The notes under the pieces: model-generated
Told to the model about the DNA's origin: nothing
Database searches by the model: none
Seen by the model: the letters and a program-made list of their open reading frames with translations, nothing else
Shown: positions 14,201 through 25,451 of the stretch, one piece after another
How the letters are laid out: every line of letters starts with the position of its first letter
How positions within the stretch are numbered: the stretch's first letter is position 1
Made by a program: the position numbers and the translations under genes
NCBI GenBank assembly: GCA_965112735.1
Contig: OZ218951.1
Location: 1,426,001 to 1,490,000 of the forward strand
Source: Phaeosaccion multiseriatum
Lineage: Eukaryota > Ochrophyta, other classes
Reading direction: 5' to 3'
DNA length: 64,000 nt

Positions 14201-15675
14201 TGAAGTAAAGAGGAGAGGGGATCGTCGGACCGGCCTGGTGCTGCTGCTTGCGTGTGTATCCGCTCTACTTCGCTCTGTGGCACACAGAGCGGCGAGCACC
14301 ATCAGGCATAGGCAGAAGAAGACGAGGAGGAGGAGGAGGAGGAGGAGGAGGAGGAGGAGCAGCAGCAGCAGCAGGAGGGGGAGGAGGAGGAGGAGGAGGA
14401 GGAGGAGGAGCAGCAGCAGCAGGAGGAGGAGGAGGAGGAGGAGGAGGAGGAGGAGGAGGAGGAGGAGGAGGAGGAGGAGGAGGAAGAGCAGCAGCAGCAA
14501 GAGGAGGAGGAGGAGGAGCAGCAGCAGCAGGAGGAGGAGGACGATGGTAGTGGATGAGAGGGAGGTAGAGGGGGGGGTGGCGACTTGAGTCAGGGGATAG
14601 GACGATACGATATCGCAAACTGCTGTATCACCAACCTGTGCATGCTTGCCTCCTCTTTGACTTCCTCGCTTGTCCTTCTCCTCCTCCTCCTCCTCCTCCT
14701 CCTCCTCCTCCTCGTGGTGTGTGCCATGCAAGTCGATTGGGGTGCTGAAGAGAGTAGAGGCAGGGGCCTCATCCGTGGATGAGTGGTCTTCTTCCAGCAG
14801 CAGGAGGGTGGATAGAGTTTGAGACGCCGACGGTCGGTCTGACGAGAGGGGAGTGGGGGGGAAGAGGGAGGGGAGGGGAAAGGAGGAGAGGAGAGGAGAG
14901 GAGAGAAGAGGGGTGTTTAGCTCATCATTCTCATACGTGCGATACGCCAAAGACAGACGCAGACACCATACAGACACCACAGACTGTACCTGCTAAGGCT
15001 GCTGAGGGGGGTGGAGGGGCCGTTGGGGTGCTTCTTAGTGCCGTAGACCTCAGCGCGGGGGGCGCTAAGGGGTGGGCCAGCCTGCCCCCACCTTCCTGTC
15101 TTCCTCCTCCTCCTCCTCCTCCTCCTCCTCCTCCTCCTCCTCCTCCTCCTCCTCCTCCTCCTTCGCCGCCGCCGCCTCCTGCCTCTACCGCTGTTGTGCG
15201 AGAGATGATCGCCTCTCGCGGTAAGGCGCAGCTTCGTCTATCCGCTTCGAAGCATCGCTGCAGAGGCACCCTATGGAGGACAGGCGGTCGAGGAGGAGGG
15301 AGGAGAAGGGAAGAGGAGGAGTGAATAACAGAAAGAAGTAAGGAACGAAGACCAAGATACTGGGAAAGGAAAGCGTGAGAAGGGAGAGGTACGAGAGGAA
15401 GAGAGTAGATAGGGCGATAGACGTGAGGGGAAGCGAGGCAGAGAGGGGAGGGGGTGGCAGAAGAACGATCTTCCTCCTCCTCCTCCTCCTCCTCCTCCTC
15501 CTCTTGGATAGCCTTCCGAGCTGGCCTGCATGAAGTAGCGAGAGGCCATTCCGTGGGAGCCGGAGCCTTTTCTCTATTCATCTTTCAACGCGTCCATTGC
15601 GAGATCAGATTGGACGTACCATGAGAGAAGCTCCTCTCTGGCCGGTCGCTGCTGCTTCTCCTGGGAATGCACCAT
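3486..15675 (-). CDS. VPS35L: VPS35L-like retriever complex subunit
   Basis: Predicted exons (minus order): 15675-15620, 15270-14990, 14838-14636, 14274-13764, 13347-13112, 12621-12412, 12160-12003, 11371-11207, 10629-10188, 9945-9886, 9631-9251, 8757-8599, 7844-7465, 7040-6449, 6078-5656, 5088-4480, 4224-4078, 3773-3486; 1766 aa. VPS35L (C16orf62) is the large subunit of retriever, which recycles cargo from endosomes. Recognisable blocks in family order: DPLSSLL near the N-terminus, [88 protein letters not shown] and [16 protein letters not shown]. The protein is far longer than the human form (about 960 aa) because of Gly, Gln and Glu runs, including a very long poly-Gly at 4560-4770. The first exon is the least certain: it was chosen because its phase fits and a good donor (GTACGT) follows. 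Family confidence is high. Confidence 0.9.
4563..4770. repeat. (CCT)n trinucleotide array, coding
   Basis: Nearly pure CCT/CTC array inside a VPS35L exon, read on the minus strand as a long poly-Gly tract with a few Ala, Glu and Ser residues. Confidence 0.85.
5214..5470. repeat. (GAGT)n tetranucleotide array
   Basis: About 250 bp of GAGT units with scattered substitutions, in the VPS35L intron 5655-5089. On the sense (minus) strand it reads as a CACT-rich tract. Confidence 0.9.
7909..8224. repeat. (CAGG/CAGA)n tetranucleotide array
   Basis: CAGG units grade into nearly pure CAGA units (8129-8224) in the VPS35L intron 8598-7845. On the sense strand this is a long CTGT/CTGC pyrimidine-rich run close to the 3' splice site at 7845. 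Confidence 0.92.
8766..8992. repeat. (GGGAA)n pentanucleotide array
   Basis: About 45 units of GGGAA, nearly pure, inside the VPS35L intron 9250-8758. On the sense strand it is a CCCTT array that ends about 8 bp before the 3' splice site at 8757/8758, so it is in effect a giant polypyrimidine tract. Confidence 0.95.
11393..11530. repeat. (GGGA)n tetranucleotide array
   Basis: GGGA array of about 130 bp grading into GGGC, just upstream (sense strand) of the VPS35L exon starting at 11371. It is pyrimidine-rich on the transcript strand. Confidence 0.93.
12680..12880. repeat. GA-rich low-complexity tract
   Basis: GAGA and GGTAAGAGA-type repeats in the VPS35L intron upstream of the exon starting at 12621. 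It is CT-rich on the transcript strand. Confidence 0.85.
14324..14552. repeat. (GGA)n/(GCA)n trinucleotide array, intronic
   Basis: GGA runs interrupted by four short GCA clusters, in the VPS35L intron 14635-14275. The reading frame of the flanking exons skips it by splicing. Confidence 0.85.
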
Positions 15676-15943
15676 CCATGCATCCAACAGCTGAGACCCA
15701 CAAGGAGGAGATGGAGAAGAGAATATTGCACCCTCGAGCGACACTCTGAAGCACCAACACGGTAGTAACCGCCAACTGTGTCGCACAACCCGCTTCGTTC
15801 TGCTTCGCGATATCGCTTCGCTCTCGTTATCATAGCAGCTGTGTGTTGTTTTCTCTTTTATAGCGTCCGAAGAGGGTTAGAGTTTGAGCTAGGGTTGGGC
15901 TAAGGTGAGGTTCCTTGCAAAGCCATTTCTACTTGGGCACCTC
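15676..15943. promoter_or_regulatory. Divergent promoter region VPS35L / OGG1
   Basis: 268 bp separate the predicted start codons of VPS35L (-, 15675) and OGG1 (+, 15944), so one short region must serve both genes. No TATA box is obvious. It contains GTAACCGCCAACTGT at 15764-15778, an exact 15-mer that recurs at 62923. It also has telomere-like scraps (GAGGGTTAGAG and TAGGGTTGGGC) near 15870-15900. The assignment as promoter is inferred from gene arrangement. Confidence 0.5.
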
Positions 15944-17080
15944 ATGGATAGAATGAGGGCTCCTCTCGGCTCTGCAGCCGCTCTGTTTGTTGCACCTCCC
16001 ACCCCCTGGCAAGGGTTAACAACAGCAGCAGGGCCAGCAGCGGCAGGACGAGGAGGGTCAGCAGTAGGAGGTGGAAGTCGGGCCCCTTTCTCCTCTCTGC
16101 CAAGGCGTAAACGACCTGCCTTCGCCGTGGCAGAGGAGACAGCAGCAGGAGCAGCAGCAGGAGCAGCAGCAGCAACGAGCGCGAAGAGCACCCCACAGAA
16201 GGCAGAGGCTACGCTTTCCTTCATGAGCCCGTGGCGCGACCTCAGAGTGCCCGCCGAGGAGATGCGCCCTGATCTAACCTTGGCCATGGGACAGGTGTGT
16301 GCATGTGGTCGTATCTTTCTCTGTCCTCCTTGTGTGAGTGTGTCCATCCTGTAGCCTAACTACCATCATCATCATCATCATCATCTACCCCCGCCTCCCC
16401 TTCCCTTTCCCCCATGAGACAAGTCATTTAAATGGCAGCAGCTGGGGTCCAGCACGTGGGTCGGTGTGCTCGGTGGACACGTCCTGGCCCTGAGACAGTG
16501 CCCCACCACAACTCTGTATGCCAAGCTGAGAAGGAGAGGAGGAGATGTCGGCCGGGCGCCTCTAAAAAGGCCCCGGGTATCAGCAGAAGAAGAAGATGAA
16601 GGTGAAGATGGCGTCGAGGAAGAGGAGGACGAGGAGGAGGAGGAGCGTGAGATTGAAGCCCTCCTTCGCGACTACCTGCAGCTCGACGAGTCCCTTGCAG
16701 AGCTCTACCCCAAGTGGGCAGCCGCAGACGAGCGAATGAGAGACGTGGCTCTTGCCTTACCGGGAGTGAGAGTGTTGCGGCAGGACCCCTTCGAGTGTCT
16801 GTTGAGCTTCATTTGCTCCTCCAACAATAACCTCTCGCGCATCACGCTCATGCTTGACAAGTGAGTTTTGAGTAGTTGGTGATACAGTAGTACAGGAGTG
16901 CAGCTATTCTTCCTTCTCTTTCTCTCTGTTTGTTCACACATCTCGATGCACGAGACCTTTCCCTCTCAATTCCTGATTGTGACTCTATGATTGTCAACGC
17001 TGCTTCACTGCCTTCCTTCGTCCTCTGCTGCGGCTGGTACTGGTGTGGCCTGCCGTATAACCAACTCTTCTTTCTTCACA

Positions 17081-17119
<39 letters not shown>

Positions 17120-18605
17120 AATGACCACTCTTGTCTACTCTTATGCACAGCCTACGAAGGACGTACGGGAGGCACTTGTTGACCCTGACCGTGGAGGAAG
17201 CTCGGGCCCTCGCCACACATCCCCCAGTAGCGGTTGGTGGTACAGGAGCCCTATCGGAGGCGGGGGCGGTGATGGCCGCATCGCCATCGTCAAGTGCTGC
17301 AGTTGGTGATGCAGCAGAGGAGGGGGGAGACACAAAGAAGGGGGCGAGGGGAACGAAGATGAAGACGAAGAAGAACAAGAAGAAGGGGGGAGGTGGAGGA
17401 GAAGAGGAGAAGGGGACGGAGGATGGGCTTCCCGTCCTGCCTGTCCATGTGTATGCATTTCCCACCCCGGCCGAGCTATCGACCGCGACGGAGCAGGAGC
17501 TTCGAGACATGGGGTTCGGCTACAGAGCACCTTACATACGTGACACCATGAGGACACTACGGCAGAACGTGCAAGAGGGCCGCCGAGTGGTGGCGGAGGA
17601 TGATGCAGCAGCAGCAGCAGCAGCAGAAGTAGCAGTTGGTAATACAGCAGCAGGAGCAGGAGGAGGAGGAGGGATATTCGATGAGCGGGACTGGTTGCTC
17701 GAACTACGGAGATTGGGGTGGAGAGGAGGAGGAGCAGCAACAGCAACAGCAGCAGCAGCAGCAGGAGCAGCAACAGCAACAGCAGCAGCAGCAGCACCAG
17801 GAGGAGGAGGAGGAGGAGGAGGAAGTCACGCCAGCAGCATCCATGATGATGCCAGTCCGCAGCAGCGGCCGACGGAGGACTCACAAGACATGGCGCACAT
17901 GGAGGAGTCACAAATGGCGCGGATGCAGAAGGTGTCCGAGGAGCTGCAACGATTCGCAGGAGTGGGGCCCAAGGTGGCGGACTGCGTGGCGCTCTTTTCT
18001 CTCGATCAAGCCGCTTGCATTCCTGTTGATGTGCACGTGTGGCGTATCGCGTGTAGGGACTTTGTCTCGGTGGATGGTGGGGGGATGGCAGTGGATGGCG
18101 ACGGTGATGGGCAAGTCCAACTCAAGGGCAAGTCTCTCACCCCAAGGATATATAGGTGAGGATGGGGTCTTTCTCTCTCTCTCTCACTCTCTCTCTCTTG
18201 CTCTCCATGCTGCTCTTCCAATGCACGCACCCCCAAATGCTGCGATGCATCCTCCTCTCCCACGCTCTATCTCTCCCCATCTCCCTCCCTCACCCCTCTC
18301 TCCCCCTTTCTCTCCCCACATGCCCCCCCCCCCCCCACCCTCTACCCACTGGTAGGCAAGTTGGTGATCTCTTCCGACGGCGGTACGGAGCGCGTGCAGG
18401 GTGGGCTCACAGCTTACTCTTTGCCGCAGAGCTTTCGAGTATGCGGAGCAGGCTGTCACCGGCCCTGGTGCAGGCGATGGACGACTTTAAGCAACAGGAG
18501 AAGGAGGAGAAGGAGGCCAAGAAGAAAGAGAAGGCGGACGGGAAGGGGAAGCAGAGCAAGAGACGGGCTAAGGAGAAGAGGGAGGGGGAGGGCGACAAGC
18601 AGTAG
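15944..18605 (+). CDS. OGG1: 8-oxoguanine DNA glycosylase/lyase OGG1
   Basis: Exons 15944-16294, 16424-16860, 17151-18155, 18356-18605 give 680 aa. OGG1 excises 8-oxoguanine opposite cytosine and nicks the strand in base-excision repair. Seen: the N-terminal block WRDLRVPAEEMRPDLTL and SFKWQQ across the first intron; FECLLSFICSSNNNLSRI; the helix-hairpin-helix GVGPKVADCVALFSLD containing the catalytic Lys; and IPVDVHVWRIACRDF with the catalytic Asp of the HhH-GPD fold. AGWAHSLLFAAEL follows in the last exon. The human enzyme has 345 residues; the excess here is Ala, Gly, Lys and Glu runs inserted between conserved blocks. The C-terminus is strongly basic (KKKEK and SKRRAKEKRE), suiting nuclear or DNA binding. 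Four copies or near copies of TTGGTGATACAG lie in this gene. Confidence 0.94.
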
Positions 18606-19016
18606 GCGTAGAGCCAATAGTAGGCCTAGAGCCAAGGGTCCGGGGCTGAAGTCGGCGGCAGCCGTCCGCGGAATCAAATTTGATATACTTCTATATTACT
18701 TCGTAGTGTTTTGAATTTATTGTATTGTATTTGTGTTCTCCTGATACTGTAGTAAATTTTAAAAGGCGAAGCAACCACGCATCGCTCCGTTTGCTTTCGG
18801 TCCACCTTTGCCCCCCCCCCCCCTCCTACTGCTGCTGCTGCCTGCCTCCAAGCCCTCCTCCTCCTCCTCCTCCTCCGCCGCCGCCGCCGCCGCCGCTCCC
18901 CCGACCGCCTCCCTCATCCTCCTCCTGCTGGCCTCAAAGAAAGAACTTCCTCCTCTCTCCCTTGAGTCCTCTTGCCCCCGTCCCCCTCCCCCCCTCTCCC
19001 CTTGACTTACTAAGTA
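18606..19016. other. Convergent 3' region OGG1 / nucleoporin
   Basis: The tail-to-tail spacer contains the only strongly AT-rich stretch nearby (18675-18770). It includes TTTATT at 18717, which is AATAAA on the minus strand and a possible poly(A) signal for the nucleoporin. CCT runs follow at 18855-18930. No gene is supported. Confidence 0.5.
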
Positions 19017-21109
19017 CTACTTTTGCCCCGCCTTGGGCCTTCTTCTCGCCTTCACCATACGCCTTCCCTGCCCCGGTTGCTGCGCCACACTTCCCATACT
19101 GAATGCACCCCCCCCACCGCCCCCCGGGGCCTGGGCCTGCCCTGGTGCAGCTGCTGCTCCAACGCCGAACCCACCCGCCATCTGTTGCTGTTGTTGTATG
19201 CCCAACTGTTGCTGTTGCTGTGGCTGCCCGAATCCCCCTCCTCCCCCTCCTCCCCCACCGAAGATTGGCGGCGCCCCCGCTCCTCCTCCTCCTCCTCCTC
19301 CTCCTCCTCCTCCTCCTTGCGGCTGAGCACCGAAGCCAATTCCTGCGGCACCACCGAAGCCTTGCGGTTGCTGCTGCTGGGGCTGTGCTGGTTGCCCGAA
19401 TCCGCCCCCACCCCCCCCGAATCCCCCCCCGCCTCCCCCGAATCCTCCTCCGGCTGGTTTCTGTGAGAAGTGAAGGAGAGAGGGCCGTGTCAGCGCGTGT
19501 GCAGAGGGAGGGGCGTTCCGACAGTGTGGAAAGCGGGTCGGGTCGGGTTAGAGGAAGGGGAGGGAGGGGCAACGACAGTCAAAAGGCAGGTTCACGACAA
19601 CGACAGTCAAAACGGCAGGTTAGAAGAAAGAGGCTATTGCGGAGCGAGGGAAGGAGATAAACGGAGAGAGGGGCAGGCTGGGGTTAGTCTTAAGAGGAGG
19701 TCGAAGAGAGGTCTGGTGAGTCAGCTAAGCATGAGGATAAGAGGATAAGAGGATGCGACTCACCGTGGTGCTGGCCCCGAACCCGCCCGCCGCTCCCGGT
19801 GCTTGCTGCATGAAGCCAAGCGCTGGGGGAGCTTGCCCCCCTGCCGCTGCTCCCTGTGGCTGTCCGAAGACACCGCCGCCACCCGCTCCCGATCCAAAGC
19901 CACCTCCCCCGAGGGCTGATGGAGCTGTCGCAGCAGCAGCACCACCACCACCACCACCACCACCACCAGCACCAGCACCAAAGGTGAAGGCGCTCCCCTG
20001 GAGAGCCACAGCAGCAGGAGCACCTCCTCCAAACGTCACAGGAGCCGAGGGAGCCGGAGAAGGGGTGGAGGTTCGCGCAGCAGAGGGTAGGCCAGAAGAG
20101 GAGGCGGTCGGTTGGCCGAAGGTAAAGGCGGCACTTACCCCTCCCGCCCCTGCTGCTTTATCGCCAACCGTTGCTGCTGCTGCTGGTGCTCCTGCTCCTG
20201 CTCCTGCTCCTTGCTGACCAAAAGAGAAGGAAGCGCCCCCCCCCGGAGGAGCTGCGGCGGCAGGGGTAGGGGTAGGGGTAGGCGCCGCCGCCGCTGCGGC
20301 ACCAAACGCAAATGCCGGTGGTGCGGGGGAGGAGGAGGGCAGTGGAAGTGCAGAAGTGACACCTCCACCACCACTACTACCGCCACTCTTGCCAAAGCTG
20401 AAGCCCCCCGACGAGGCGGCTGGGGCGGCAGGAGCGGGCGCAGCGGTGGTGGTGGCTGGTGGTGGCTGACCAAAGGTGAACCCTGGCCCCCCGCCGGCCG
20501 CGGCTGCTGCTGTCGAACCAGCAGCCGCAGCCGGGGCACCCGCATTAGCAGCAGGAGGCGCGGCCCCGAAAGAGAACGCGGCCGGCTTGGGTGGCTGCTG
20601 CTGAGAAGAGGAAGTGGAGGAAGAGGAAGACCCGAAGGAGAAGCCCGCTGGCAATTTGGCTCCTCCTGTTGTATCTCCAGCTGCTGCTGCTGCTGCTGGT
20701 GCTGGTGCTGGTGTTGGTGCTGCTGCGCCTGACGAAGCAGGGGGAGCTCCGAATGAAAACGCCGCGCCAGGAGCAGCAGCAGCTGCGGCAGTTGGCGATA
20801 CAGGAGCAGTGGGAGCAGCTCCGAAGGAGAAGGCCGGCTTACCAGCTGCTGGCCCCCCTTGTGCGACCTCTGCCGCCCCTCCCCCCGCCGCTGCTGGAGG
20901 TGGAGCCGAAGCAGGAGGGGCTCCAAAGGTGAAGGCAGCGCCGCCAGTTGTTGTTGTTGTTGTTGTTGCTGCTGCTGCTGTATCGTCAACTGCTGGTGCC
21001 CCTGCGAGACTGAAGCCTGCTGCCGCGGTAGCATCCGCAGCCGAATCGCTTATAGAGCCAAACGCAGGGACTCGCTTTAGGCCACCCCCTCCCCCCCCTC
21101 CTGCCCCTG

Positions 21110-21140
<31 letters not shown>

Positions 21141-24100
21141 TCCAAACGTTGGCGCGGAAGAAGAAGAGAAGGAGAAGCCGCCTACGGACTGCTGAGAAGC
21201 CTCACCCGGCCCACCCGACCCACCCGACCCACCAGCAGCAGCAGAAGAGCCGTTCCCTCCTCCTCCTCCGCCTCCCGCTGCTTCCCCTTCCGCCCCCCTC
21301 TTCCTCAAGCTAAGCTCCCCCACCACCTTCTCCCCCTGCCCGGGAACCTTGATGGTGTACTGCCCTCCTCCCACAGACTTGAAACCCATCACTCTGGCAA
21401 GCAGCGTCCTGCCCCCTTCGTCCACATAGTCGACCTCTTCCCTCTTGGCGAATCTCGCCTTCAGCCCTCCTCCTGCTCCTCCCCCAGCCTCAGAAGGCCC
21501 TCCTGAGGGTGTGGTGTCGCTTGGTCCGGGCGCCCCGAAGCCTCCAAATCCGCCGGAGGCAGAGCTCCCTTTCGTGGGCGGTGGTGGTGTCTTCCCTGCT
21601 CCATCAGATGATGGCACTGGCACTCCAAAGGTAAAGGCAGGTGGTGGTGCGGTAGCAGCAGCAGCAGCAGGAGCAGCACTACCGGTAGCAGTAGCAGGAG
21701 GTGCAGCTCCAAAGGTAAAGGCAGGAGCGGGTGGAGGAGAGGGCCCCCCTCCTTCGTCATCCGCTTCATCTGCTTTGCGTTTGCTTCTTCTGCTTTTGCC
21801 GCCGCTGCTGCTGCCGTCTTTGACTTTGCTGCTGCTGCTGCTGCTGCTGGTGCTGCTGCCGCCGAAGGTGAAGCCTGCAGGCCCCTTATCCGATGACGAT
21901 GAGGCTGCGGCTGCTGCTGTATCGCCAACTTCGCTAGCTTGAGCAGCAGGAGGGAAGCCGAACCCGCCGCCGCTGCTGCTGCTCGTCGCTGTCCCCTTCG
22001 GCGCAGAAGAAGAAGAGGGAGAGGGACCCCCACCGAAAGTGAAGCCAGCCTTGCCGACGTGCCCTGCTGGTGCTGGTGCTGTGGTCGTGGTGGTGCTGGC
22101 TCCGGTGGCGGGGGTGGATGACCCGAAGGTAAAGCCCCCTACGCTGATCGCCCCGTTGGCGGTGACACCACTGCTACCACTACTTTCGCCCAGGCTGACC
22201 TTCTCCTTTCCACTCGTGCTCGTGCCCGTCGCGCTCGTACCCCCACCCGCCGCTGCCCCTGCAGTATCACCAACTGCCCCTCCTCCTCCTCCTCCTCCTC
22301 CTCCTCCTCCTCCTCCTCCTCCTCCTCCTCCGGCTCGCTCTGTCCCGCACGAGACACACTTGGTGGCGTCCTTCTCATTGCGCACAAAGCAGGCCGTGCA
22401 CTTCCACTGCCCCGGCTTGGGTCCGAACTTCTTCATGTCAAAGCCCATCGTCGAGGATGATGCAGCAGGAGTAGGAGCAGCAGGAGCAGCGGAAGCGTCT
22501 GCCTTGCTCGTGGAGGCCAATGCCGCTGCTTTCTCGCCGCTCCTCATCCCTCCTCCTCCTCCTCCTCCTCCACCGTCAACACCAACGCCACTTTTGTCCT
22601 TGCCAACACCATCCCCTGAAAGGCCAGAATCGGGCATGAAGTTAAAGCGAAGGCCGCCGTCCCCTTCCTTGCCCACTCCTCCGCTCTTGCTCTTGCTCTT
22701 GCTGCTGCTGCTGCTGCGCTTGCCACTGCTCTCCTGGCCATGGCTCTTGGGAGGAGTGAACCGAAACACAGGTACCCCCCTTTCCCCACTCCCTCCCCCA
22801 GCCATGAGCTCCACCATCGGAGAGACGACTTGTTTGGGAGGCGTAAACGTGAACTCGGAGTCCTCTCCCCCTCCCCCCGTCCTGCTGGTGCTACTCCGCC
22901 GCTGGTTGCGCCCTGAAGACGAAACGGTGGGTGTGGTGGTCAGGGAAGAAGAAGAGGCACCATCACCATCACCTCCCTGCTGCTCCTGCTGGCGACTCCC
23001 CCCAAGGCTCCCAAAGATGTCCGCAGCCCCTCCTGTTGGTGGTGCAGTCGTCTCCATTTGCGGCGGAAGCCCCTCCTCCACCGACCGGGTGGGCGGGGCC
23101 TCGTTTCCGAGCATGGACTTGCGCCGACTACGGGGAGGCAAAGCACCACCTCTTCCTCCCCATGCATCACCGACGCGACCGTCCTCATCTGCATCATCAA
23201 CACCACCACCACCATCACCACCACCATCTCCTCCTCGTCCCCCTCCTCCTCCTCCTCCTCCTCCTCCTCCTCCTCCTCCTCCTGCTGGTAGCCGCTGAGC
23301 TCTGGCGTCCTGGAGTGGTGTAGTGAGCTCCCCCAACGACTCGAGAATCTTCCTGGCGCTGAGAGCAGCGCTCGTTGGGGTGCGTGAGGCTCGCCTCTGG
23401 GAGGTGAAGTAGCGAGCCCCTGGGGTGGCATGGACGGCCGAACTCATACTGTAGCGGGTCATTGCCCTCCTGTTGTGGTTGCCTCCTATACTACCACTCA
23501 GGGCTCTACGCTTTCGGGGTCGACTTCCTTCCCCATCCATTGCCATCCCCGGCCACTGCTGCTCCTTCTGACTCTGGTCCCCCCTGCTGTATCCACCAAC
23601 GGGGTTGTTGTCGTCTTCCTCTTCACCAGCATCCCCGTACGGAAACTGCCGCTTCTGCTGACGACGATGATGGTGCTGGGGCTGGTGCTGGTGCTGGTAC
23701 GCATCATCTCTATCTCTCATGGGATGGAGCCCGTCCGTCGCATCGTACTCCACGCCCTGGTGCGGCTGGTAGGTGGGGTCAAGGATACTCCTCCTCCTGC
23801 CCCCCAGCAGGCTGTACGAGGAGTCTCCACCGTCGGCCTGGGGATATTGACTGTGACCACTCATGCGTGAAGATGAAGAAGTGGGTCTGGCGCCACTGTC
23901 TCGGCGGTGATTGGAGTAGGGTGGGGGTCTGTACTGCCCCGCCCCCGCACCGGTCGCACCAGAGTCAAAGCTAAAGCCAGGAAACTTGGACGAACACGAG
24001 GAGGAGGAGGATTGCCCGTTTCTCCCCCTCCTGAACCCACTGCTCTGCCGGTGTCCGTCTCCCCCCTCCCCCCCCCACTCTTCCTCCTCTTCATACTCCT

Positions 24101-24435
24101 TCTCCTTCTCCTTCTCCTCCTCCTCCTCCTCCTCTCCATACCCCATACCCCCTTCTCCCCCCTGCAGCGCTGGCTCGGATTCGTGTGCTCCCCGTGCCCT
24201 CTTGACCCTTCCCCCCGCCCGCCTAGAGACCCCCCCACTGCTCCTCTTGCTCTGGCGGCTGCTCCCCAAGTTAGGGCCAAGCTCCCAGCGGCCACCGTGA
24301 TTGTTCTCTCCCTCGTTCCGAGACTGCTCGATACTGTACTGCTGCTGCTGCTGCTGCTGCTGCGGATACTGATGCTGCGGAAAGTGTGCCGACTGATTAC
24401 GGTCCGCATCGGGTCTCTCCCGCAAGTGCCGCCGC

Positions 24436-24469
<34 letters not shown>

Positions 24470-25067
24470 CAGGGGCACTTCCCCCCCCTTCTGACCCGTC
24501 ACTAAGTATGCCCCACTCTTGTCGCCTGTGCTGTCGGTACAGCTCCTGCTCTTCGTCTTCCTGCCCTCTTTGCTCCCTCTGCCTCCGCACGGGGGGCGGC
24601 GCAGGCATGGGCTCATTTTGACCGCTGGCACGCGTATCTTCGTTCCCCCGCGCCGCAACAGCAGCAGCAGGCTCGACGGCTGGCCCATTGCTCTTTCGGA
24701 GCAGCTCAAACAAAGCATCCACGTCGTCATCTGCTGCCTCTGCCGTCCCCTCTGCCATAGCAAAGACCTTGAGAGTCAGGTTCGTAACGTTGTCTTGAGC
24801 CCCCTCATCACCCTCCCTTCGTTGCTGCTGCTCCAAGTATGGGCTGCTGCTAGAGCTCTCTGCGGTTGTCCCAGCAATCGCCTCTGCTGTTGCGCGCGAG
24901 TCTCCTGGACTTTCCAGTTCCTGCTCACCTTCCTCCCCTCCCCCTTCCACACTCTCCTCCCCTTCTCTATCACTACCCGTGCTGCTGGCCCGCCCGCCGC
25001 CCAAGAGAGGGAAGCTACTGAAAGCCGCGCCCAGCCTCCCCAAGAGGCTCGACCGCCGTCTCTCCAT
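19017..25067 (-). CDS. FG-repeat nucleoporin with RanBP2-type zinc finger (Nup153/Nup1-like)
   Basis: Two exons, 25067-19764 and 19460-19017, give 1915 aa. FG nucleoporins line the nuclear pore and bind transport receptors. The N-terminus SSLLGRLGAAFSSF can form an amphipathic membrane-binding helix, as in basket nucleoporins. A RanBP2-type zinc finger (GQWKCTACFVRNEK then KCVSCGTER, about residues 880-905) follows a disordered Ser/Gln/Gly half. The C-terminal half carries many FTFG and FSFG repeats spaced by Ala/Gly/Pro linkers. A compact non-repeat patch near residues 1205-1260 (DYVDEGGRTLLARVMGFKSV) is unassigned. The protein ends with a basic RRMVKARRRPK tail, also typical of basket nucleoporins. 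A single zinc finger plus these ends argues for the Nup153/Nup136/Nup1 group rather than Nup98 or Nup62. Confidence 0.85.
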
Positions 25068-25451
25068 GGCTTTCTGCCGCTGACCGCAGCCTGCGTGCAG
25101 CCGCTCGCCTTCCTGATTTGGAGCTTGCGGTCCAAAAAGATATTGCTTGATCCTGGGCTAGATTTCAAAGTTGTCGTTGCCGAGGAGGGGAAAGGAATTT
25201 TTTTTTATCCATACATCTGCCCAGGGCCTCTAGGGCACCTACTATCGCGAGCGACCCTATGAGTCCCGAGTCATCCTTCTCTGCCTCCCCTCCTTCCCTC
25301 CTCCCCTTCTGTCCCAATCTCCTCCCAAGCTCCTGTCCCCGTATTCCACGGCAACAGCGAGTGCCAAGCCCCGCCGAGCACCACGGCCGAAGCCAAGACT
25401 AGCAGGGAGAAGAAGAAGCGAACAAAGCGAACAACGCCAAAATATGGAATC
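25068..25451. promoter_or_regulatory. Spacer between RbfA-like stop and nucleoporin start
   Basis: About 380 bp on the minus strand between two genes in the same orientation. It must contain the 3' UTR of the RbfA-like gene and the promoter of the nucleoporin. Near 25195 there is a T9 run. I see no further gene or recognisable element. Confidence 0.4.

Noticed and set aside
15270-15550. Extra VPS35L exon with a poly-Glu tract ([11 protein letters not shown])
   Set aside because: An acceptor exists, but I found no convincing donor before 15271, and direct joining of 15620 to 15270 keeps phase and gives a good N-terminus.
20112-22033. Long plus- and minus-strand alternative frames inside the nucleoporin
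   Set aside because: They are shadows of the GC-rich FG-repeat frame; no conserved motifs.
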